Source: Fidelibacterota bacterium (GTDB lineage Bacteria; Fidelibacterota; Marinisomatia; Marinisomatales; TCS55). Taken from it: a DNA stretch of 64,000 nt. Location: the NCBI GenBank assembly GCA_004124385.1, contig SCKN01000001.1, positions 402,606-466,605 on the forward strand, read 5' to 3'. Shown here one piece after another: positions 56,613 through 64,000 of this stretch. The first letter of the stretch is position 1, and each line of letters starts with the position of its first letter. The position numbers and the translations under genes were made by a program. The notes beneath the pieces were generated by a model. That model was not told the DNA's origin. It did not search any database and saw nothing but the letters and a program-made list of their open reading frames with translations.

Positions 56613-58214
56613 TTAAATCTCCTCCACTTCTATTTTTACAATAACCTGTAATTCACTATCCGGAAAAAGATAATCTTTATACTCACCTTCTTCTTGCAAA
56701 TAATCTCTTCGAAAAACATGTTTTCCGTTAATATATAGGGATAAATACTGGAGTTTACGATCTTTGTGAAATGCCCATAATAAACCGTGTTCTACATTTC
56801 CTCTCATTGATTTTTCAGATTTCAAATTCCCTGAATAATAACGTTCAGTTTTGGTGGTAATACCTATTTTGAATTTTGAGTTTGTTGTTTCTAATCCAAT
56901 ATTATTCCAGTTTTTTTGAAAAATAACGTCCTGCTTTTTAATTACTTTTATTTCTTTTAGCCTGCTGTTATCAAAATACTCCAATGAACAATGTAGTTGA
57001 CCTAAATAATAATACTCTTCTTTTTTGATTATTCCGCTTGGACTATACATTCGCATGATGCCGTGAATCTGCCCATTTGAATACGTTGTAATTGTAGAAT
57101 ATTCACCGTGATGATACCTACGATAATTGATACCATTTAGTTTATCATTTAAATAAGTTCCGCTTTCACGTTTAAAACCATTTGTATTCCATACTGTATA
57201 TGGGCCAGTACGAACGCCTCTATTATATGTATAGAATGATTTCATCATACCATTTTCATAATATGTGTTTTGCTCTCCATCTATTTTTCCATGAGCATAT
57301 ATTGCTTCATTTCGAAGTGAACCATTACGGTAATATTTTTTTACCGAACCATTATATATATCAGATAAATATGTTATTACAGAATCCAAATTGCCATTAA
57401 TGGAATACCATTTCCAATCACTCGTTTTAAACCCATTTTGATATGTACCTACAACAGCTTTCTCGCCGTTTACATGCCAAACTTTGTATTTACCCATATA
57501 CTGGTTATTTGAATATTGAATTAGGGAATCCAATCCTTTATTTTCACTTCGCCATTTCCATTCTCCATTTTTTTTATCATTTAAATAGCTGCCTGTCATG
57601 ACCTTTTTGCCCTGATCATTCCAAATGGTAACAAGCCCATCTTTAATACCTTTTTTATAAGTCACGATACGTTCTTTCTTACCCGCTTTGCTAAACCACG
57701 TCCATTTACCATTGGGAATGCCAAACCTGTACTCACCAATTAAGGACTTTTTACCATTTGAATTATAATGAATTGATTTTCCATGATATTTATGTTTTTG
57801 ATAGGACATTTCTTTAATTTTACTCCCAGTAAAAGAATAATCAACACTTTTACCGGAAAGCATTCCTTTTTCGTATGTTCTTAATGAATCCGGATTGCCA
57901 TCTCTTCCAAACCATAACCATTTATCACTTTTACGATTATTCTCAAATTGTCCTTTTGCAATCACACCTCCAGCAGGTGAATATTCAACGTGTTTACCAT
58001 GACGAATATTACGGATCATATCAGTTGAAGAGGCCAATTGTCCATTGGGATGATATGTTAATAATTCAATTAATGTAGAATCTTTTACACCATCTTTTTT
58101 CTGGACTTTCATCATTGCGACTGTTTTCTCTTGGTGATTATCATAACGGTCCATGACTACCGAAACGGGTGCACATGAAAACAGAAAAATGGTGAATAAA
58201 ATGATGCGTTTCAT
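56613..58214 (-). CDS. MORN-repeat (YwqK-type) lipoprotein
   Basis: This 533-residue protein has a lipoprotein signal with the lipobox cysteine at C14 (FLFSCAP). About 18-20 imperfect MORN_2-type repeats follow, of ~20-24 residues each. Typical units contain YxxNGxKxxxGxYxxGxxxGxWxW (e.g. YNSNGKKSLIGEYRFGI). YwqK-labelled proteins share this pattern, but the toxin-antitoxin label given to them is weakly supported. MORN repeats make beta-hairpin solenoids that bind proteins or lipids. Location is presumably the outer or inner membrane face. It starts a unit whose next gene is the MscS channel. Confidence 0.8.
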   Translation of the reverse strand: MKRIILFTIFLFSCAPVSVVMDRYDNHQEKTVAMMKVQKKDGVKDSTLIELLTYHPNGQLASSTDMIRNIRHGKHVEYSPAGGVIAKGQFENNRKSDKWLWFGRDGNPDSLRTYEKGMLSGKSVDYSFTGSKIKEMSYQKHKYHGKSIHYNSNGKKSLIGEYRFGIPNGKWTWFSKAGKKERIVTYKKGIKDGLVTIWNDQGKKVMTGSYLNDKKNGEWKWRSENKGLDSLIQYSNNQYMGKYKVWHVNGEKAVVGTYQNGFKTSDWKWYSINGNLDSVITYLSDIYNGSVKKYYRNGSLRNEAIYAHGKIDGEQNTYYENGMMKSFYTYNRGVRTGPYTVWNTNGFKRESGTYLNDKLNGINYRRYHHGEYSTITTYSNGQIHGIMRMYSPSGIIKKEEYYYLGQLHCSLEYFDNSRLKEIKVIKKQDVIFQKNWNNIGLETTNSKFKIGITTKTERYYSGNLKSEKSMRGNVEHGLLWAFHKDRKLQYLSLYINGKHVFRRDYLQEEGEYKDYLFPDSELQVIVKIEVEEI

Positions 58215-58378
58215 CGGTAGAATCTAATGAATAATATGGGTTATGAGTCTGGAATTGGATTAGGATTTAAAATAATGGATTGGTGGATGATGAAGCAAAT
58301 AAACATACCCTCATTTATGTTAAGAATCAATGGCTAGTAATCGAATGACTCTATGGAAATCCAAAACGTACGTACCGC

Positions 58379-58513
58379 ATGACACCAGAACAATCACTAG
58401 AATATCAACGGCGCACATTTACTGCAATTAAAAAAGATTCGTTTTGGGAATGGTGGCGATTTGCTACTTGGTATAAAGAATGGAGAAAGACGTGTTCAGT
58501 TACGCATACTTAA
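58379..58513 (+). other. Possible 44-residue tryptophan-rich ORF in an otherwise empty gap
   Basis: The gap 58215-58509 (295 bp) lacks a convincing gene. The only coherent frame is on the plus strand: MTPEQSLEYQRRTFTAIKKD and then an FWEWWRFATWYKEWRK segment, ending at 58513 inside the end of the convergent reductase gene. It has no strong ribosome site and I do not recognise it. It may be a chance ORF, a small protein or a gene remnant. Confidence 0.25.
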
Positions 58514-59016
58514 TTTGTAACAAGAATTGAATCAACTAATTCTTTAATCCTTTCTATCAAATTTGAGTCTACCACTTTATTCCCTTCATACATATCACCT
58601 GTTGCATAAACAAACTTGGGAATGACGTTGCATCTGTAATCCAGCATAATGCTATTTGCAAAGGGCATGAGTGACATATAACTCTTATCGCCACCGGCGT
58701 TGCATATAAATCCGACTTCTTTATCATTCCATCCACTTCCGGTGAGTTCCAATAAATTCTTTGCTGCTGCGTTTAAGGAATAATTATACACAGGACTTGC
58801 AATAATCAATGAATCTGCATCCTTTATTTTTTTGGTCAGATCAAGAACAGCCTGATCTTTATAACATTCTCCACCATCACAAAAGGGGAGATTAATAGTT
58901 TGCAAATTAATGACTTCAGCATTTGCATTTTTTTCATTAAAAAATGTAAGTGCTTTTTCAGACAAAGCAAGTGTTTGGCCTTTGGGTCGTAAACTTGTGG
59001 AGATGATTAAATGCAT
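58510..59016 (-). CDS. NAD(P)H-dependent FMN reductase-like flavodoxin-fold protein
   Basis: This 168-residue protein begins HLIISTSLRPKGQT, a flavin-phosphate-binding loop. LPFCDGGECY and ASPVYNYSLNAAAKNLLELTG, the family's conserved SPxYxxSxxxxLKN region, follow. GFICNAGGDKSYMSL contacts the isoalloxazine in relatives. Products reduce FMN, quinones or azo compounds; the physiological acceptor is unclear. The CDGGEC segment has two cysteines that are unusual for the family. It follows comM by ~28 bp. Confidence 0.85.
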   Translation of the reverse strand: MHLIISTSLRPKGQTLALSEKALTFFNEKNANAEVINLQTINLPFCDGGECYKDQAVLDLTKKIKDADSLIIASPVYNYSLNAAAKNLLELTGSGWNDKEVGFICNAGGDKSYMSLMPFANSIMLDYRCNVIPKFVYATGDMYEGNKVVDSNLIERIKELVDSILVTN

Positions 59017-59044
59017 AGTGCTCTTTCTTGTTTGCTTCGTGAAT

Positions 59045-60586
59045 TTACTCTAGCCAAAGCTGTCTATCTAAACTTCTATATTGGATTGCTTCGCTTATAT
59101 GCTCCGAACGAATATGTGCACTACCTTCCAAGTCTGCAATGGTTCGTGATACTTTTAATATTCTGTCATAGGCGCGTGCTGATAAACCCAGTCTTTCCAT
59201 TGCTTGCTTTAATAAACCAGCTGCTTCTTTATCTAGCTTACAGTACGTATTCAAATCACCCGTTTCCATTTGTGCATTGCTAAACATTCCCGCTGTTGAC
59301 TTATAACGATCCAGTTGTACTTGCCGAGTCATTTGAACTCTTTCACGAATTGCTTCAGATTTTTCACCTGCTTCTTTTCCATCAAGATCTGCGAATGGCA
59401 CAGCCGGAACTTCGATATGAATATCAATTCTATCCATCAGAGGACCGGAAATACGGCTCATGTATTTTTGGATCAATTGAGGATTACAGGTGCATTCATT
59501 TTGAGGATCGGTGGCATATCCGCACGGACAAGGATTCATGGCTGAAACCAGCATAAATCGGGAAGGATAACTCAAAGACATGGAGGCACGGGCAATAGTG
59601 ACTTCACCATTTTCCAATGGCTGTCGCATAACTTCTAATACATTCTTTTTGAATTCTGGAAGTTCATCTAAAAAAAGGACGCCATTATGAGACAAACTGA
59701 CTTCTCCCGGTCTGGGAATTGTACCGCCACCGATTAAACCAGCGTCACTGATGGTGTGGTGTGGTGCCCGAAACGGACGTGTGGCAATGATACCTTGACC
59801 TTCTGGCAATAGTCCAGCCACGGAATGAATTTTGGTTGTTTCCAATGCTTCATCCAAAACCAACTCTGGTAAAATAGTCGGTAAACGTTTAGCCAGCATG
59901 GTTTTTCCGCTACCCGGAGGACCAATCATAATAACATTATGACTTCCCGCTGCGGCTACTTCTAAAGCGCGCTTTACCTGTTCCTGGCCTTTTACATCAG
60001 CAAAATCCACATGGTAATTTTTGTAATTCTTAAACAACGCTTTTTGATTAATAACAATTGGCTGAACGGATTTCTGTTCGTTAAGGATTGCGATTACATC
60101 AGCGAGTGTTTTAACCCCAACGACTTTTACGCCTTCGACTACGCCAGCTTCACTGGCATTTTCTTCAGGTAAAATAACTCCCCTTATTCCTCTATCTCTA
60201 GCGCAAATCGCTACAGGTAAGGCTCCTCGAATTGGACGAATTTTACCATCCAAGGCTAATTCACCTAACAAAAGCATTTTTTCTAAATGATCATGTTTCA
60301 CTTCGCCAATAGCAGCTAATATTCCAATAGCTATGGGAAGATCAAACGCGCTGCCTTCTTTGCGTATATCTGCAGGCGCCAAGTTGATGGTGACATGTTT
60401 ATGGGGAAATGTATAACCAGTATTTTTTATAGCAGCGCGGACACGCTCTTTACTTTCTTTTACTGCACCTTCTGCAAGACCGACAGTTCTGAATTTAGGT
60501 AATTTTGCTCCGGTAAGGTGGGCTTCTACTTCAACTATGTAGGCATCAATTCCAAGAATAGCAGAACTTAATGCTTTGGCCAGCAT
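59045..60586 (-). CDS. comM: ComM/YifB-family AAA+ helicase-like protein
   Basis: The protein is 513 residues from the ATG at 60586 (MLAKALSSAILGIDAYIVEVE), the family start; it forms a TAATG overlap with the preceding gene, so the ATG nine bases upstream is less likely. A Lon-type domain fills the N-terminus. The Mg-chelatase-like AAA+ core has Walker A GPPGSGKT, GVLFLDELPEFKK and the CPCGYATDPQNECTC zinc-like cysteines. The C-terminal domain follows. ComM promotes branch migration in natural transformation; homologues in non-competent bacteria are of unknown role. Confidence 0.94.
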   Translation of the reverse strand: MLAKALSSAILGIDAYIVEVEAHLTGAKLPKFRTVGLAEGAVKESKERVRAAIKNTGYTFPHKHVTINLAPADIRKEGSAFDLPIAIGILAAIGEVKHDHLEKMLLLGELALDGKIRPIRGALPVAICARDRGIRGVILPEENASEAGVVEGVKVVGVKTLADVIAILNEQKSVQPIVINQKALFKNYKNYHVDFADVKGQEQVKRALEVAAAGSHNVIMIGPPGSGKTMLAKRLPTILPELVLDEALETTKIHSVAGLLPEGQGIIATRPFRAPHHTISDAGLIGGGTIPRPGEVSLSHNGVLFLDELPEFKKNVLEVMRQPLENGEVTIARASMSLSYPSRFMLVSAMNPCPCGYATDPQNECTCNPQLIQKYMSRISGPLMDRIDIHIEVPAVPFADLDGKEAGEKSEAIRERVQMTRQVQLDRYKSTAGMFSNAQMETGDLNTYCKLDKEAAGLLKQAMERLGLSARAYDRILKVSRTIADLEGSAHIRSEHISEAIQYRSLDRQLWLE

Positions 60587-60777
60587 TAATTGCAAGTAAT
60601 GATGCCTTTGAAAGCCAAGTAGGGAATCAGCAAAAATAAAATAGAATCACGAATCAGATAGAAAGTAAAAAAAGCGGCTAGAACAACCCATCCTTTTTTT
60701 TTGATCAATAATTTATATCCTCCCTCATGGCGAATGCTATTCCATTCAGATAAAAAGGTTGGTTTATAAAATGACAT
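60586..60777 (-). CDS. Small membrane protein of unknown function (63 residues)
   Basis: I do not recognise this protein. It has a soluble N-terminal ~25 residues (SFYKPTFLSEWNSIRHEGGY) and then two hydrophobic stretches (WVVLAAFFTFYLIRDSILF and LLIPYLAFKG). It overlaps its upstream neighbour by 1 bp and comM by 1 bp (TAATG), which supports real translation. No motif suggests a function. Confidence 0.6.
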   Translation of the reverse strand: MSFYKPTFLSEWNSIRHEGGYKLLIKKKGWVVLAAFFTFYLIRDSILFLLIPYLAFKGIITCN

Positions 60778-61217
60778 TATTCTTCACTAGGCTTAATTTT
60801 CCCATATTTAACATTTTCATATTTTTCCCAAAGAGTTTCACCTGCAGCTTGTTGAAAACGAAAGGCAAAGGCCATGGCTTCATAAAATGGTTTATTCACA
60901 AAATCATTATGGCTATAAAATTCATCTATCCATCCAACAAATTCATCCAAATCTCTGTCTTCCAGTTGGTCAAAAATACCAAAAACTAATTCAGCGCGAT
61001 TATCATAATACCACGTAGTGAGTTCATTATAGCCAAGCTCGTCCTTTAACGCTTCATACGTTTCATATGTTTGTGTCATATAAGAAAATAAATATGTTTC
61101 TTTTTGATCTGGGGTTAGTGTTTTCCAATAGGCAACAATTGGAGTCATTTTGGTCGGTTCAAAGTCCTGCGACCAAATAAATGATACTAAAAATAGTGGG
61201 ATTATTAACTTTTTCAT
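60777..61217 (-). CDS. Exported protein of unknown function (146 residues)
   Basis: This protein has a signal peptide (KKLIIPLFLVSFIWSQ) and a mostly helical, acidic mature part. It contains aromatic clusters (YLFSYMTQTYETYEALKDEL; FVGWIDEFYSHNDFV) and no cysteine. I recognise no family. It is the first of three tightly spaced genes ending in comM; 146 bp of apparently empty sequence lies upstream (61218-61363). Confidence 0.65.
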   Translation of the reverse strand: MKKLIIPLFLVSFIWSQDFEPTKMTPIVAYWKTLTPDQKETYLFSYMTQTYETYEALKDELGYNELTTWYYDNRAELVFGIFDQLEDRDLDEFVGWIDEFYSHNDFVNKPFYEAMAFAFRFQQAAGETLWEKYENVKYGKIKPSEE

Positions 61218-61363
61218 GGCTTACCTGTTTCCGAATTATCAGTCCAAACTACGAAGACAAAACTATCAAATCAAAGTGCTCAAGTTGGATTTTGGTGATT
61301 TGTGATTTTGTAACTGGTTAGCAGCAAATTATTATTTTCACTCTAACCATTAATGTTCAACGA

Positions 61364-62386
61364 CTAATTTCTACTTAACAAATCATCAACATTAATTAGT
61401 CCCCAAAGAGGAAGGACAATTATTGTACGATCCATATTTCTTTTTTCAACAAATTTGAATGATTTTTCTACATCCATTCCCTGGAGCAATTTTTCCAATA
61501 AACTTCTCGATTTTAATCCCTTTTTTAATGGAACAAAAAAATCATCCCAATGAATGGGAACAATCACTTTGGGATTCAATGCGTCTACCACATGGGTTTG
61601 AAAGTTGTCATTATATGATTTATCCATTGTCTCTAGCCCAGCCATGCCAAGGAATAGAATATCAACAACATAATTTTCCAAAATATTAGATATGTATCCT
61701 GCGCTGCCATGAATCGCAATTGATGCATCTGCGTGTTCAACAATAATCGTATAACTGGCTCCTTCAAAATATTCAAACGCACTTGCCGGTGGAACAATCG
61801 GATTAATAATTTCTCTATTCAAAAGTTTCAAACCTAATTCTTCATCTGGATAAGGCCAATGTTTCCCTTTTATGAGTGTCACCTTCATTGATCCTATTTG
61901 TAGCGGTACTCCTGATTCGACAATGACCATTTGTTCTTCTGGGAAATTCAATCCCCTGCCGATATTGGCTGTTGATTCAGAACCAATAAGTTTTGCACCT
62001 GTCTTCATTGCTACTATGGGAGAATCCATGGCATGATCAAAATGGGAATGGACCGGAATAACTGCATTCAGTTGGTGAATCCCGGCTTTCTCCAGGCAAT
62101 ACTCGATTACTCCATAATCTGGTTCAATTTCCCCCCAAAGAACGTTGCTTATTGAAGGTCGACTAAAAAATCCGTCTGTTAGTATTGACGTTTTTCCATC
62201 TGTAATTAATATATTTGTATTGCCTAAAAATTTAACATTCAATGAACCAATGTTATAATCCAAATTGGGATGAAAAAGATATTTTTCAAGTTGAGGAGTG
62301 TGAGGTCTAAAGTTTAAAAGAAATGTCAGAATAGATATAGTAAATACAAAAATTCCCAAAATGGTATATAGAAAAGATTTTTTCAT
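61364..62386 (-). CDS. MBL-fold metal-dependent hydrolase, membrane-anchored
   Basis: This 340-residue protein has an N-terminal TM/signal anchor (residues 5-24) and a metallo-beta-lactamase domain. The HxHxDH motif is H113, H115, D117 and H118 (VHSHFDHAMDS). A later histidine is in IAIHGSAGY, and PIHWDDFF near the C-terminus supplies the final metal ligand. It resembles the L-ascorbate lactonase (UlaG)/lipid-processing branch. The substrate is unknown. It follows ispG by ~40 bp. Confidence 0.85.
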   Translation of the reverse strand: MKKSFLYTILGIFVFTISILTFLLNFRPHTPQLEKYLFHPNLDYNIGSLNVKFLGNTNILITDGKTSILTDGFFSRPSISNVLWGEIEPDYGVIEYCLEKAGIHQLNAVIPVHSHFDHAMDSPIVAMKTGAKLIGSESTANIGRGLNFPEEQMVIVESGVPLQIGSMKVTLIKGKHWPYPDEELGLKLLNREIINPIVPPASAFEYFEGASYTIIVEHADASIAIHGSAGYISNILENYVVDILFLGMAGLETMDKSYNDNFQTHVVDALNPKVIVPIHWDDFFVPLKKGLKSRSLLEKLLQGMDVEKSFKFVEKRNMDRTIIVLPLWGLINVDDLLSRN

Positions 62387-62427
62387 TTAAAATATTTCAA
62401 TTTTGTAATGAATTCACTACTAACCTA

Positions 62428-64000
62428 TCAACAATCCACCCAGTCGTTATATTCTTTAATTAATTCGATTAATTCATCCACCGCATTTTCAGCTGGAATA
62501 TTTTTTCGCACCACTTCTTTTCCTTTATATAATGAAATAACACCCCTGCCGCTTCCCACATATCCATAGTCGGCATCGGCCATTTCACCGGGACCATTTA
62601 CAATACATCCCATGATACCGATTTTTAACCCTTTTAAATGGTCGGTACGCTTGCGGATCATAGCAGTTGTTTCCTGAAGGTCAAACAGTGTCCGGCCGCA
62701 GGATGGACATGAAATATATTCCGTTCTGGAAATGCGTGTGCGTGTGGCTTGCAAAATACCAAAAGATGTTTGATTGATAAATTTATTATTATGTTTTGAG
62801 TTTAGCCAAATTCCATCTCCAAAACCATCAATGAGCAAACCACCGAAATCTATTGATGAATACAAACGGCAGTGCTCTCGGTCCAATTCGTTGAATTCGC
62901 GTTTCATTATTACAGGTATTTCTGTTTTTAATGTTAAAAATGCAACACGCATTTCTACCATGGCATGATCCGTTTTTGCTTCCAACATCAAGACTGAATT
63001 ATCCGGCAATGCATGTATAAATATATCATCCAAATTTTCTAGAGAACACAATACAAAATTCAAATCCGTAGATATGTTAGAAAAATCATCTGTAAGCAAT
63101 GGATATGTTTGAGACATTTCAGACCAAACATCTGCATCTTGAATCACACTCACCATTCCCGGAAGTTCAAAATCGACACTTCCTTTACCTACATACAAAA
63201 AGTCGGCAGCTGCATCAGCAGTGGTCCACTTATCCAAATCTACATTATAATAATGTCCGCAATTCTTCAAGTCTGCTGGTGTAATTTTTTTCAAATCGCT
63301 CAAATCAATAATAACTCTGGGAACTTCATCTCCACCAATATTTTTTACGATTAAAGACTGCCGTTTTAGATATTCGTATGGATGGAAAGATTGATTGTCT
63401 ATTTCAGGTATTTGATCAGTACGATTTGATAAGTAACGATCAACCAAAGCTTTCGCTACGGGGATTTCAGCTTCCGGTTCTTCTGTCAATGAAACTCGAA
63501 TTGTATCGCCCAGCCCATCTTCTAGAAGTGACCCGATTCCCACTGCAGATTTTATACGACCGTCTTCCCCTTCTCCTGCTTCCGTAACTCCCAAGTGCAG
63601 TGGAAAATCCATCCCATCTTTCATCATGGTTGCTACTAATAAACGATATGCTTGAATCATGACTTGCGGATTGCTTGCTTTCATGGAAAAAATAATTTCA
63701 TGAAAATTTTCTTCAATACATATCCGGGTGAATTCCAGTGCAGATTCAACCATCCCCAATGGAGTGTCACCGTAGCGATTCATAATACGATCTGAAAGTG
63801 AACCATGATTTGTGCCGATTCGCATGGCAGTTCCTTCTTCTTTACAGATTTTGACCAATGGTAAAAAGCGTTCCCGGATGCGTTCTAATTCTTCATTGTA
63901 TTGCGCATCTGTGTATTCCAGAATCTCAAATTTTTTCTTATCAGCATAATTCCCGGGATTGATTCGCACTTTTTCCACAATTCGTGCGGCAATCTCCGCA
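62428..64000 (-). CDS. ispG: 4-hydroxy-3-methylbut-2-enyl diphosphate synthase, large form (5' end outside window)
   Basis: IspG (GcpE) makes HMBPP in the MEP isoprenoid pathway using a [4Fe-4S] cluster. The frame stays open to base 64000, so the N-terminus is missing; a GTG at 63978 is probably internal. The TIM-barrel core (RIGTNHGSLSDRIMNRYGDTP; HLGVTEAGEGEDGRIKSAVG) is followed by an insertion domain (~residues 200-400 counted from 63978). The cluster cysteines are C424, C427 (SCPSCGRT) and C458 (GIMGCIVNGPGEM). The insertion marks the plant/Bacteroidota/Chlamydia type. Confidence 0.95.
   Translation of the reverse strand, partial: AEIAARIVEKVRINPGNYADKKKFEILEYTDAQYNEELERIRERFLPLVKICKEEGTAMRIGTNHGSLSDRIMNRYGDTPLGMVESALEFTRICIEENFHEIIFSMKASNPQVMIQAYRLLVATMMKDGMDFPLHLGVTEAGEGEDGRIKSAVGIGSLLEDGLGDTIRVSLTEEPEAEIPVAKALVDRYLSNRTDQIPEIDNQSFHPYEYLKRQSLIVKNIGGDEVPRVIIDLSDLKKITPADLKNCGHYYNVDLDKWTTADAAADFLYVGKGSVDFELPGMVSVIQDADVWSEMSQTYPLLTDDFSNISTDLNFVLCSLENLDDIFIHALPDNSVLMLEAKTDHAMVEMRVAFLTLKTEIPVIMKREFNELDREHCRLYSSIDFGGLLIDGFGDGIWLNSKHNNKFINQTSFGILQATRTRISRTEYISCPSCGRTLFDLQETTAMIRKRTDHLKGLKIGIMGCIVNGPGEMADADYGYVGSGRGVISLYKGKEVVRKNIPAENAVDELIELIKEYNDWVDC

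Overview
The window is a dense, AT-rich bacterial chromosome segment. About 69 protein genes are recognisable and all but one lie on the minus strand, most joined by 1-14 bp overlaps or gaps of a few bases. The gene set points to the FCB side of the bacterial tree: a batABCDE operon, a DUF4321 gene beside pssA/psd, a DUF5683 protein, a PorV-like outer-membrane protein, a plant/Bacteroidota-type large IspG, and S16 with an acidic tail. The closest match from memory is Candidatus Marinimicrobia (SAR406) or a relative. This is an inference; no rRNA or marker phylogeny was possible. The standard code fits every gene, and no tRNA or rRNA gene was found.

Layout in minus-strand transcription order, from high to low coordinates. 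(1) 64000-58500: ispG (5' end off the window), an MBL-fold hydrolase, two small unknown proteins, comM/yifB, a flavodoxin-fold reductase. (2) 58214-52539: a MORN-repeat lipoprotein, an MscS channel, DUF423, an APC permease overlapping a homocysteine S-methyltransferase, dut. (3) 52538-50417: groES-groEL with a CIRCE-like operator, a promoter and a terminator. (4) 50366-45631: folB-folK-deoxynucleoside kinase, a 52-aa membrane peptide, DoxX, an alcohol dehydrogenase, an unknown exported protein, rsmE, a HIT protein. (5) 45565-37743: smc, then ffh-rpsP-khpA-rimM-trmD-rplS ending in a strong terminator. (6) 37601-30548: an MFS transporter, selA-selB (selenocysteine insertion), mutS. (7) 30442-27431: a PorV-like protein, the single plus-strand gene (PhoPQ-activated-pathogenicity-related lipoprotein), a GGQ ribosome-rescue protein. 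(8) 27295-14380: yicC-gmk-rpoZ-udg-dnaB-relA/spoT-yqgF-lnt-DUF5683-ecfT-truA-htrA-psd-pssA-DUF4321-tatA. (9) 14269-8633: batA-batB-batC-batD-batE and a SPOR protein. (10) 8519-7833: a RelBE-like toxin-antitoxin pair split by a palindromic repeat. (11) 7696-1: yebC-ruvC-ruvA, gcvT, a sugar-nucleotide epimerase, ftsK, a LolA-like protein and an LPG-synthase/flippase-type membrane protein.

Most of the region is housekeeping: replication and repair (dnaB, mutS, ruvAC, udg, dut), chromosome segregation (smc, ftsK), translation and protein targeting (ffh, rpsP, rplS, trmD, rimM, tatA), envelope lipid and lipoprotein synthesis (pssA, psd, lnt), stress response (relA/spoT, groESL, htrA) and cofactors (folB, folK, ispG). 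Points that stand out: ribosomal protein S16 carrying a ~215-residue acidic repetitive tail; a CIRCE operator with an 8-nt instead of 9-nt spacer; a nested-palindrome repeat between antitoxin and toxin genes; an EcfT with no visible ATPases or substrate-binding partner; a bat operon headed by tatA rather than moxR; a likely S-methylmethionine permease/methyltransferase pair; and selAB with no tRNA-Sec or selenoprotein in sight. I did not find a clearly new multi-gene defence or mobile system.
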